Assembly (NCBI GenBank): GCA_900104855.1
Contig: FNSS01000001.1
Coordinates: 5,890,001-5,954,000 of the forward strand
From: Rhizobiales bacterium GAS188
Lineage (GTDB): Bacteria > Pseudomonadota > Alphaproteobacteria > Rhizobiales > Beijerinckiaceae
Length of the DNA: 64,000 bases
Direction of reading: 5' to 3'
A model generated the notes under the pieces. That model was given only the letters and a program-made list of their open reading frames with translations, had not been told where the DNA came from and searched no databases. This document shows, piece by piece, positions 8,717 to 16,647 of the stretch; positions within the stretch are counted from its first letter, which is position 1, and every line of letters begins with the position of its first letter. The position numbers and the translations under genes are program-made.

Positions 8717-9508
8717 GGGTCACCGTCCCTCTCGACGGTCTTTCACTAGGCCAGCTAGCGAGCCTACGGGATCACGCCGATGACCAGATACGTGTAATCG
8801 GGCTGTAGGTTCCCTGACGCCGAATTTGCAGACAAAGGTCACCCAGGGAAGCCTCCCGGACACGCCAGAGCGCCCTGGGAAAAATCCAGAATGAACAGCC
8901 AAGCACATCATGCCCATAGCGTCCCCTGCGGACGTTCATCTCACACGCGCCCAGGTGCGCATTGGTGCGTTGCGAGGCCTGACAGAGACGGGGTCGGGAG
9001 GGCCACCGGGGAATGCGCTTATCGACCGATTGCGTTGAAGAACTCCTTTTTCGTCGTCGGCTCCAAATTCACAGGGCCGTGGGCACGACACCGGAAAAAG
9101 GATGTGGGGGACCATAGGATATAACGATGAAGCGCCAAGTGACCGCCGTAGGTTGATCGCGGTGGCATTGAACGCCGATCTTCGCTCACGACGTCGTTCG
9201 GACGGCTTTCCGGGACGCGCCAATTTCGGAGTTTCTCAATAGTATCGACCCTTTCGGGTCATTCGTCGCGGAGAGTCCTATGAAGCGAACTGGCCCAGAG
9301 TTGCCACTCGTACAACTCGCTTGAACGTCCGAAGCGGGGCAGCCCCTGCAAAGTTGCAGTCTGGACGAGCAGACCAAAGGTCGGAGATATATGCGAAGAC
9401 TAAGAAATGGATTCGTTGAGCCACTTGCCTGACCGCGCTATGCTCTATCCGACGTTGCGCCAAGTGCTGGCCGCCGCCTCGGAAGAGGCGGACACCAAAG
9501 GGGCGCCC
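8717..9508. other. Intergenic region, no supported gene
   Basis: About 800 bases with short open frames on both strands, none with a convincing start or familiar product. The last 40 bases hold the leader of the DUF4399 gene. Confidence 0.45.
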
Positions 9509-9937
9509 ATGTCGAGCGTGATACGTATTTGTTGCGTTGTGACCGCCATGCTCTGCACTCTCGGTCTGGCGCTGGCGACCCCGTCGGCGCCTGGCGCCGT
9601 AGTCTATTTCATAGGCTTGAAGGACGGCGACACCGTCAAGAGCCCGTTCGTCGTGCGTTTCGGCCTGTCCGGCATGGGCATTGCGCCGGCCGGCGTAGAG
9701 AACCAACCCAACACTGGCCACCATCACCTGCTCATCAATGCCAAACTCGAGGACGACGAGCTCAAGCAGCCCATCCCGATGGATGAAAATCACCTGCATT
9801 ACGGCAAGGGGCAAACCGAAGCCGTCCTGAACCTGCCTGCGGGGACCTACACGCTGCAGCTCGTGCTTGGCGACTGGACGCACCTACCTCACGAGCCGCC
9901 AGTCCTGTCCGACCGGATCACCATAAAAGTAGAATAA
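9509..9937 (+). CDS. DUF4399 domain-containing periplasmic protein
   Basis: A 142-residue exported protein. The ATG at 9509 is chosen because it begins a clear signal peptide (hydrophobic core about residues 5-21, cleavage after ALA near residue 23) and is preceded by AAAGGGG; the frame is open upstream but gives no signal. The mature domain contains VYFIGLKDGDTVKSPFVVRF, GHHHLLIN (about residues 71-78), a second His pair (HLHYGKGQTE) and LVLGDWTHLPHEPPVLSD, which together are the DUF4399 signature. The conserved histidines suggest metal binding, but no function is established. Confidence 0.85.
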   Translation: MSSVIRICCVVTAMLCTLGLALATPSAPGAVVYFIGLKDGDTVKSPFVVRFGLSGMGIAPAGVENQPNTGHHHLLINAKLEDDELKQPIPMDENHLHYGKGQTEAVLNLPAGTYTLQLVLGDWTHLPHEPPVLSDRITIKVE

Positions 9938-10143
9938 CGCGAGGACGTCCGGCAGGAGCAACCGCTCCATGCTCAGCTTCCCACTGGAACGTGCCTAGCA
10001 GTGACTCAGTCGATTGAGCCGTATCCCTTCGGTGAAGTTCGGTGAAGGCCATCTGGACGGCCACGGAGCAATTCCGGGATAGTTGGGACGGAGTGTTGAC
10101 ACGATGATCGTGTCCACGAAGCGGCTGATGGACACGATCGCTA
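9938..10143. other. Spacer before the IS66 remnant
   Basis: Contains the imperfect direct repeat TGTTGACACGATGATCGTGTCC / GATGGACACGATCGCTAATG-like words near 10095-10145 but no gene. It may include decayed insertion-sequence end DNA; no terminal inverted repeat could be confirmed. Confidence 0.3.
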
Positions 10144-10401
10144 ATGTTGGCCTCGGAGGGGGAAGGAAAAGCGGCAGACCGAGGTGATCGCCGGCGGCAT
10201 TGGTCGTCGGAGGACAAGCGGCGGATCGTTGCGGAGACATTCGAGCCGGGGGCTTCGATATCGATGATGGTCGCGCGGCGTCATGACCTGAACGCCAACA
10301 TGCTGTTCACTTGGCGCCGTGAAGCCCATGCCGCGACTGCGGCTCAAGTTCCCATTCTGTTCGCGTCGGGGATGTCAAGACGCGGTAGTGGGCCGGTTTG
10401 A
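10144..10401 (+). pseudogene. IS66-type transposase accessory ORF (TnpA-like), truncated
   Basis: The frame encodes RRRHWSSEDKRRIVAETFEP, then GASISMMVARRHDLNANMLF and TWRRE: the helix-turn-helix region of IS66 TnpA proteins (usual pattern WSxExKRRIVAE, GASVSxVARRHDVNANxLFxWRR). It stops about 85 residues in, shorter than the usual 110-140, and the companion TnpB and TnpC genes are absent, so this is a remnant. The N-terminal 18 residues are not family-like. It marks past transposition in the accessory region. Confidence 0.7.
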
Positions 10402-10459
10402 ATAAGGCAGGCGGATTTCGCCTCTGGCGCCCTTGCTCGCCTGGCGGCATATTAGCAGC

Positions 10460-10657
10460 ATGGCTGAAAAGCACCCGTTCACGATCAATATCGAGCTGCA
10501 CGTTGAAGAGCGTGTGCGCCGCTACGGCTGGAGCATTTGCGAAAATGGGATACCGCGCGATCATTCGAAAGAATCTTTCTCGACAATGCGCGAAGCTCAG
10601 GCCGATGCGGACAAGGTCATGCAAAGGCTCATCACCAACTGGCGGATCGGCAAATGA
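10460..10657 (+). CDS. Small conserved hypothetical protein
   Basis: A 65-residue soluble protein with NIELHVEERVRRYGWSICE followed by SKESFSTMREAQADADKVMQ. Short proteins with this 'YxWSICExGxxRxxSxxxFxTxREAxxDA' layout are frequent in Bradyrhizobium-like genomes and lack a defined function. The ATG at 10460 follows an in-frame alternative nine codons upstream and best fits the conserved part. It ends 30 bases before the next small gene on the same strand, so the two may be cotranscribed. Confidence 0.6.
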   Translation: MAEKHPFTINIELHVEERVRRYGWSICENGIPRDHSKESFSTMREAQADADKVMQRLITNWRIGK

Positions 10658-10687
10658 CCAAGACCCCTCCGATCGGCATTTTGTTCC

Positions 10688-10921
10688 ATGGTGACGCGGT
10701 ATCAGATTGAATTCATCCGGTTGGCGCCCCACCACAGCGACCCGGTTGTCGTCGAGACGATCATCATAGAGGCAGCGAGCCTTCGAGAGGCAGAAGCCAG
10801 GGCTCACGCCCATTTCGAGGACATCAACGTGCAAGAGATGGCCGATGGTTTCGGCATTCTGCAGGATCGTCACACCGGCGAAATTCTCCGGTGGATACGC
10901 GGAAATATTCAATTGCCCTGA
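10688..10921 (+). CDS. Small hypothetical protein
   Basis: A 77-residue acidic soluble protein (contains SLREAEARAHAHFEDINVQE and GFGILQDRHTGEILRWI). I do not recognise the family. The repeated helix with REAEARA echoes the upstream 65-residue protein's REAQADA helix, so both may be small proteins of one general fold type. It starts 30 bases after that gene. No signal peptide or membrane segment is present. Confidence 0.5.
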   Translation: MVTRYQIEFIRLAPHHSDPVVVETIIIEAASLREAEARAHAHFEDINVQEMADGFGILQDRHTGEILRWIRGNIQLP

Positions 10922-11819
10922 TCGTCCAAGCCGGCCAGCCGAAGCACAGGGCGAAGCTGATATTAACAGGGTCGCAAGGCGTGTTTGAGACGAGCCCGAA
11001 TTATCCTCGAAGCCGTTCACCTCGCGATGATCGCCCAACAGAGGCGAAGACAAGTGCCTGAAAGGAGGATGCCCCCCGCCCTTTCGGAGCGGGACAAGTG
11101 GGCTTGATGCAGATCCTATGGAAACATGTCGGCTTTCGCATCGTTCCCGTGGAAAGGCCCTTGGCACCCTGCTGCGGCCTGCAATAGTCCTCCTCGGCCG
11201 TGCCCACTTGGGCCCCCAGGTTGATCGCGGCAGGGCCGCCCCTCGGTCATTCAGAGCGCCGGCGGAGCTCTCTCCGGTTGAGAAGCGCTCGTCCCATCAG
11301 ATTATGGTTCGAGACCTTCGCCGAGCCCTTCCCATTGGCACGGGCCATGCTGCGCGCGGCGTGGAGACGGCAGGGTGTGCCGCTATGAGGCGACAGAGCC
11401 CTCGCCGACGCGCAAACCGGCGAGGGTCTCTTCGTTGAAGGAATGGCCCAATCGGCCTGAGCCAGTCTCTGTCGGCCGCTGCCAGCCGCGCGAGGGCAGC
11501 TGATGCGGCCAGCGGCGGCGGCCGAGGCGATGAAGAAGGCCGGAGGAATTGTCCTGGGGTTTCCAATTCTTGGCATTTGGTCGATTAGGACAGGTCGCTG
11601 ATCCTATGCTGCGATCTGGACCTCGATTTCCCTGACCAAGCGCGGCCGCCTTCAGCGGCCATCCTAAAGGCTTGAACAATGTCCCGGCGCGTCAAACAGC
11701 TCATAAGCACCCGCCGATGACAAGACGCTCGTGGAGGCGGTGGAGGCAGCATGAGCAGCGCCCTGGCGCTGGCCTTGGTGAGCGTGCCGGCGTTCACGCG
11801 ATGTTGCCCTGGGATATTT
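10922..11819. other. About 900 bases without a supported gene
   Basis: Open frames are present on both strands but overlap each other, are Arg/Ala/Ser-rich and lack ribosome sites. No RNA gene, insertion-sequence end or terminator was recognised. Confidence 0.4.
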
Positions 11820-12071
11820 CTATGCACCATAGTTAGTCGGGGTGTCTCGCTTTTCCCTATCCGTGGGCCTGTCATCAGGCCCCCTGCCGGGCTCTTCCTT
11901 GCCATCGGCCTCGTCACCTTGCACATAAGCATTCGCATGCGCTCGATTGAACTTTGCTCGGGAGCCTGCGATCGCGGCCACTGCAAGCCTCTTAGCATTA
12001 GTCGAGCCGTCGAGAATAACCTTGGCCAGGCCGTGAAGCGGCTTCGTGATCGATTGTGGATTTTTGGCCAT
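11820..12071 (-). CDS. Small hypothetical protein
   Basis: An 83-residue protein starting MAKNPQSITKPLHGLAKVIL, with a good ribosome site (CCAGGAGCAGGTT before the ATG). The first 45 residues look like a folded helical segment; the rest is very charged (GDEADGKEEPGRGPDDRPTD) and probably disordered. The family is not recognised. The clear ribosome site and biased composition are the only support. Confidence 0.4.
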   Translation of the reverse strand: MAKNPQSITKPLHGLAKVILDGSTNAKRLAVAAIAGSRAKFNRAHANAYVQGDEADGKEEPGRGPDDRPTDREKRDTPTNYGA

Positions 12072-12714
12072 AACCTGCTCCTGGCCGTGAGGGCAGCAGC
12101 GCTAAAGCGTTTCGCAGCCACCGTTGCTTTAGGTAAGCCTGCCGCTGCGGTGATGCATTAACCATACTGGCTCATTCTCTCAGCCATGCGCAATGGGTGG
12201 ACAAGGCGTGTCGAAAGCCGGTCAGGACGACAGCTTGAGGAGGGCAGCGGTAACGGCGGCTCGGCACGCACCTCGGATGCAGCCCTGCCCTCGCGCAAGC
12301 CCAGATAGAGGCGCAGAAGTCCGTTGCCATACTAGCCAATCGGCCTAGGGTAATTAGATCACCGGCTGCGGCACTTCCAAGCGCCGACGAATGAGAGAGG
12401 CTTAGTCGTTCCCGCCGTTGAGGCAGGGGAGTGCCGTCATGGTCGAATACTTGCATCCGCCTACCTTGGAATTCGTGCAGAGGATGTCGCTGCAGGAACT
12501 CGTGCGCGGCCTCCTGGAAGGCTCGGGTGAAACCGAAGAGATCGCCGGGTTCGGGAACGAAGTCCTGCGTCGCGTTCCATCCTGTTCTTGCATCGCGGTC
12601 TGTCGCTTTCCGATATCGCGCTCGGGCACGCCATGCTGGAGACGGCAAGCGCCCGGGGGATCGGCAGCGCTTGCGCTTGCCTGACGGCTGCCGCTGCCTG
12701 GGATCGCCCCGACA
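12072..12714. other. Intergenic region upstream of the TRAP operon 3' end
   Basis: Open frames exist on both strands (for example from 12418 on the plus strand), but composition and lack of recognisable domains do not allow a gene call. No terminator hairpin was found just after the DctM stop at 12715. Confidence 0.35.
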
Positions 12715-14070
12715 CTATTTGCTCGGCGCTCCCATCACGGCATCAGGGATCCATGTGGCGATACCCGGAAGGACACACAGGAGCACGATCGCGACGAGCA
12801 TGAGGGCGACGAAAGGCAATGTCCCGAAGATCACATCCTTGAGCGAGATATCGGGCGCGATATTGCGGATGACGAACAGGTTGAGCCCGACCGGGGGGTG
12901 AATCAATCCCATCTCCATGACGATGGTCATGACGATCCCGAACCAGACGAGATCGAAGCCCGCTGCCTTGAGAGGTGGCAGGATGATCGGAGCCGTCATC
13001 AGGATGATGGAGACCGGAGGCAAGAAGAAGCCGAGCATCATCACCAGGACGAGAAGCGCCGCGAGCAGGACCCAGCGCGACAGATGCAAGGACACGATGG
13101 CCTCGGCCGCCGCCTGGCTGATGTGCAGATAGCTCATCACATAGGAATAGAGCAGCGACATGCCGATGATCAGCATCAGCATCGTCGATTCCCGTAAAGT
13201 CGCCGACAAGATCGGCCCGACGTCGCGCGGCTTCCAGACACCGTAGACCACGGCGATGAGCAGAAGGGCGAGCACCGCGCCGAGCCCGGCCGTCTCGGAC
13301 GGTGTCGCATAGCCGCCGTAGAGAGCCACCATGACCCCGGTCAACAAGATGATGAAAGGCAGCACCTTCGGCACCAGCGCCAGCTTGTCGCGCATCGAGA
13401 GCAGGTCCGCCTCGAGAATGGCCGAGGCCGGCCCGCCGGCTTCCAGCGCGCGCCGCGCTTGCGCATGCTCCCTGCGGAAGCGGGCAGCTGCGTAACCAGC
13501 GAATAGCGCGACGAGCAGGAAGCCGGCTCCGATGCCGGCGAGAAAGAGCCGGCCGAGCGACTGCTCCGCGGCGACCGCATACAGGATCATGGTGATCGAG
13601 GGCGGCAGCAGAATGCCGAGCGTTCCGCCGGCCGCGATGATGCCGGCCGCGAAGCCGCCGGAATAGCCGTGCTTCTGCATCTCCGGGATGCCGGCCGAGC
13701 CGATCGCCGAGCAAGTCGCGGGCGAGGAGCCGGCCATCGCGGCAAACAACGCGCAGGCGAAGACATTGGCGATGCCGAGCCCACCGGGAATGCGATGCAT
13801 CCAGGCATGCATTGCGCCATAGAGATCGCGCCCGGCAGGTGATCGGCCGATAGCCGCTCCCTTCAGAATGAAGAGTGGGATCGAGAGCAACGTTATCGAG
13901 GACATCTCCTCATAGACGTTCTGCGTCACGGTATCGAGCGAGGCGAGCGGCATGAACAAGGCCATGAACAAGATGGCCACTGCGCCGAGCGCAAGGGCGA
14001 TCGGCATGCCGAGGAACATCGCGAAGAGCGTCGATCCCGCATAGAGAAAGCCGACGGAAGTCGTGCTCAT
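12715..14070 (-). CDS. dctM: TRAP transporter large permease (DctM)
   Basis: A 451-residue protein with about twelve hydrophobic helices, the transport-channel subunit of a tripartite ATP-independent periplasmic transporter. Family motifs include MFLGMPIALALG near the N-terminus, GGLGIANVFACALFAAMAGS, and LGILLPPSITMILYA in the middle. The start at 14070 is set by the four-base ATGA overlap with the stop of dctQ, and by the loss of family similarity farther upstream. It works with the small permease and the periplasmic binding protein encoded just upstream, using a sodium or proton gradient to take up an organic acid. It is the last gene of the operon. Confidence 0.93.
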   Translation of the reverse strand: MSTTSVGFLYAGSTLFAMFLGMPIALALGAVAILFMALFMPLASLDTVTQNVYEEMSSITLLSIPLFILKGAAIGRSPAGRDLYGAMHAWMHRIPGGLGIANVFACALFAAMAGSSPATCSAIGSAGIPEMQKHGYSGGFAAGIIAAGGTLGILLPPSITMILYAVAAEQSLGRLFLAGIGAGFLLVALFAGYAAARFRREHAQARRALEAGGPASAILEADLLSMRDKLALVPKVLPFIILLTGVMVALYGGYATPSETAGLGAVLALLLIAVVYGVWKPRDVGPILSATLRESTMLMLIIGMSLLYSYVMSYLHISQAAAEAIVSLHLSRWVLLAALLVLVMMLGFFLPPVSIILMTAPIILPPLKAAGFDLVWFGIVMTIVMEMGLIHPPVGLNLFVIRNIAPDISLKDVIFGTLPFVALMLVAIVLLCVLPGIATWIPDAVMGAPSK

Positions 14071-14627
14071 CGATGCCGATCTCGCCGCGGGGCCGCGCAG
14101 ACCTGCAAGAAGATCTGCACGGCGAGCAGCGTCATGCCGGCCGCCATCAGCGCGTAAGGAATCCAGAGTGGCGGACCCCAGGTCGAGTTCGATATCTGAT
14201 CGTCGACCCATGCTTCGCGCGTGAGCGTCCAGCTCTTCCAGGCGAAGAACGCGCAGAACAGCAAGCCCGTGAGGTCGCAAAGCAGGAGGCGCAGGCGGTT
14301 CGCCCTATCGGAGAGCAGCGCCGCGATCGCATCGATGGCGATATGGCCGCGGCGAGCCTGCACCGCAGCCGCGGAAAAAAAGATCGCTCCGACGAGGAGG
14401 AATATCGCAGCCTCATCCTGCCAATCGGTCGCGATCCTGAGCCAATAGCGCGCGAAGACGCTGTAGGAGAGGATGAGGCTCGCCGCGACGAAGGCCAGCC
14501 CGCCCAGGGCGACGATCAGCCGATTGATGTCGCGCATGACACGCCCGATCGTGCCAACCGTCCCTCGCAGCGGCTCCGGCGCGGCGACCTCGGCGTCTTG
14601 CTGGGAGAGCTCGCGGCCTGCGCTCAC
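14067..14627 (-). CDS. dctQ: TRAP transporter small permease (DctQ)
   Basis: A 186-residue protein with four predicted transmembrane helices, beginning about residue 35. It contains YSVFARYWLRIATDWQDEAA, the typical DctQ 'RYxxxxxxxWxEE' region, and GHIAIDAI. The GTG at 14627 is chosen because it overlaps the dctP stop (GTGA) and gives a normal length; an internal ATG at about residue 31 is an alternative. It bridges the binding protein and the DctM channel in the inner membrane. It overlaps dctM by four bases, so translation of the three genes is coupled. Confidence 0.9.
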   Translation of the reverse strand: MSAGRELSQQDAEVAAPEPLRGTVGTIGRVMRDINRLIVALGGLAFVAASLILSYSVFARYWLRIATDWQDEAAIFLLVGAIFFSAAAVQARRGHIAIDAIAALLSDRANRLRLLLCDLTGLLFCAFFAWKSWTLTREAWVDDQISNSTWGPPLWIPYALMAAGMTLLAVQIFLQVCAAPRRDRHR

Positions 14628-15643
14628 ACGATCGTCTCGGCGAGCTTCAGAAGCTCGGCGCAGCTTTCCGATCTCGCCGCATAATCCTTCCAGGCGGTGT
14701 CGCGGGCGATATCGCGCCAACGGTTCAGCGATGCCTCGTCGAGCGCCACGACCTTGGCGCCAGCCTTCGAGAAGGTCTTCTCGACCTTCTCGTCATCGGC
14801 TTGCGCACCGGCGGTGCCGAAGGCCTCGAGCTCCGCGCCGATCTCCATGATGGCGTTCTGCTGGTCCTTCGGCAGCCCATCGAATATCGCCTTCGACATC
14901 ATCAGCGGCTCCATCATGAACCAGAACGAGCGGCCGCGGCTCGAGGTCAGGGATTTCGACAGCTCCTCGAGACGGAAGGAGATCAGGCTCGTCGAGGAGG
15001 TCAGCACGGCGTCGCAGGCGCCCGTCTGCATGGCGGCGTAGCTTTCATTCGACGGGATGTTCAGCGTCGCCGCGCCGGCTGCCTTGAGCATGAGGTCCAT
15101 CTCGCGCGAACCGCCGCGTATCTTCATCCCTTTCGCATCCTCCGGGTTTACGAGGGGTGTGGTGCGGCTCGCCGCGCCGCCTGCCTGCCAGACCCAGCTG
15201 GGCATGATGATCCCCTTCTCTTCCAGGAGTGCGGTGAGGCGCCTGCCTACCGCCGAGTTCTTCCATTGCGCGCCTTGCTGATAGGTCGTGACCAGGCAAG
15301 GCATCAGGCCGATATTGGTCTCCGCCACCTCGCCGCCCGCATAAGGCAAAGGATAGAAGCTCATATCGAGGGCGCCTTTGCGCATCGCCGAGAATTGCGA
15401 ATTCGTCTTCATCAAGGACGAATTGGGATAGACTTGAACCGTGAGCCCGCCGTTGGTACGCTTCTCGAGCTCGAGCCCGAACTTCCGGCACAGCCGATCG
15501 CGGAAGTCGCCTTCATCGATGCTGCCGCCGGGGAATTGGTGGGAAAGCTTCAGCACCGTCGCGGCGCTGGCGGCGCCGCGGAGGCCAAGCAGCGCGGGTG
15601 CGGCAAGCGTGCCAGCGAGTACATGACGTCGTGTGATGTTCAT
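14624..15643 (-). CDS. dctP: TRAP transporter solute-binding protein (DctP family)
   Basis: A 339-residue periplasmic binding protein. The ATG at 15643 follows GGGAGGTGCTATCG, a strong ribosome site, and opens a twin-arginine-type leader (TRRHVLAGTLAAPALLG, Ala-rich cleavage near residue 28). The mature part shows the DctP layout: LKLSHQFPGG at the start, SSLMKTNSQFSAMRKGALDM, then RGGSREMDLMLKAAGA and the ligand-contact Arg region. Substrates for such proteins are usually carboxylates, but the specific ligand cannot be read from sequence. It is the first gene of the dctPQM operon. The frame stays open upstream because it runs into a SWIB fragment. Confidence 0.92.
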   Translation of the reverse strand: MNITRRHVLAGTLAAPALLGLRGAASAATVLKLSHQFPGGSIDEGDFRDRLCRKFGLELEKRTNGGLTVQVYPNSSLMKTNSQFSAMRKGALDMSFYPLPYAGGEVAETNIGLMPCLVTTYQQGAQWKNSAVGRRLTALLEEKGIIMPSWVWQAGGAASRTTPLVNPEDAKGMKIRGGSREMDLMLKAAGAATLNIPSNESYAAMQTGACDAVLTSSTSLISFRLEELSKSLTSSRGRSFWFMMEPLMMSKAIFDGLPKDQQNAIMEIGAELEAFGTAGAQADDEKVEKTFSKAGAKVVALDEASLNRWRDIARDTAWKDYAARSESCAELLKLAETIV

Positions 15644-15865
15644 CGATAGCACCTCCCAAGCATTGTCGTGATGCGGTTTGAGCCGATATTCCCATGAACC
15701 GGTATCGAGCCTCAGATTGGGCCGTTTCGGCTTTTCCAGCAAGGCTGAGGGCCGGCCGCCATGCGAAAGGCGCTCTGCATGAGCCAAAATGCTCCGCGGC
15801 ACGCCGGGCGCGTCGCTTCGGGGGCGATGAAGTGGAAGCGTGGCTCGTAGAGAGGTTACTTCAAA

Positions 15866-16012
15866 TGCAGCAAGGTGCTTGTTCAATTCGAATATCGTCA
15901 CCTTCGGCTTTCCGAAAATCTTCGCGAGCTTGTCGTCTGCCAGGATTTCGCGCTTGTTGGCAGGGTTCTGCAGGTGGTGCTTCTTGATGTAAGCCCACAT
16001 CTTGCTAACCAC
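15866..16012 (-). pseudogene. SWIB/MDM2 domain protein fragment
   Basis: The minus-strand frame just upstream of dctP reads VSKMWAYIKKHHLQNPANKR, then EILADDKLAKIFGKPKVTIF and ELNKHLA: the C-terminal two thirds of a SWIB domain, as in small chlamydial/rhizobial DNA-associated SWIB proteins. The usual Lys/Ala-rich N-terminus and the first helix are missing, an in-frame stop lies two codons upstream, and the frame runs on past the normal C-terminus toward dctP. It is therefore a 5'-truncated remnant, although an internally started short protein cannot be excluded. Confidence 0.7.
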
Positions 16013-16647
16013 TTAGCCTCGGGCGAGCGGTCATGTCTGTCCTCCCGAGCGCTCAGGCTTGCCGGCAACCCCGCTCTTGGGCAAAAAGGCGCTGAATTCG
16101 TTCGACGAGAGATGGTGGGCCTGAGCGAGACTCCGCCAAGCTTGGCGCACTGCATCCCAGGGAAGCTACCCACTCCGGCCTACCTCGAAAGAGCGCAAGG
16201 CTTTTGAACCCGTCTCGGCCGGCCGCGCCCGCATTCAGCGCGCCGTCAGGGGGGCTCTCGATGACGGCTCGCTGACGAGAGTTTTGGTCGTGCCCCCTCC
16301 GATAGGCCATTCGATTATTGATTTTATGCACGCCTCGGAAGGAAGAAAAGAATCCAATTATTTCAAAACTTTGCGGGAGAGCGTGGAGCCGGTGTGGCAG
16401 GCCGAAGTTTGTGACCGACTGCGATCGCGGTCACAAGTCCATGCGGGCAAGGGCTTCGCAATTCCAGCCCGATGCCGATGTCGAACGCCGGCCATCCGTC
16501 CGATTTTTGAGAGTTTCCCGGGGCTTGACAGTGGAAGGAACACCGGACCGTATGCGCGTTCGTTAAAGGTTGACCCAGTCAGCGAAAGGCCTCCACGACC
16601 CGTCGAAACAGCGAGCGCATGAGCCGACTGGCGAGAAAGGCTGTGTC
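16013..16647. other. Intergenic region, no supported gene
   Basis: Divergent region between the SWIB fragment and the Pro/Ala-rich gene. Short frames occur on both strands without family resemblance; it should contain the promoter for the 16648-20484 gene pair, but no consensus promoter could be singled out. Confidence 0.4.
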
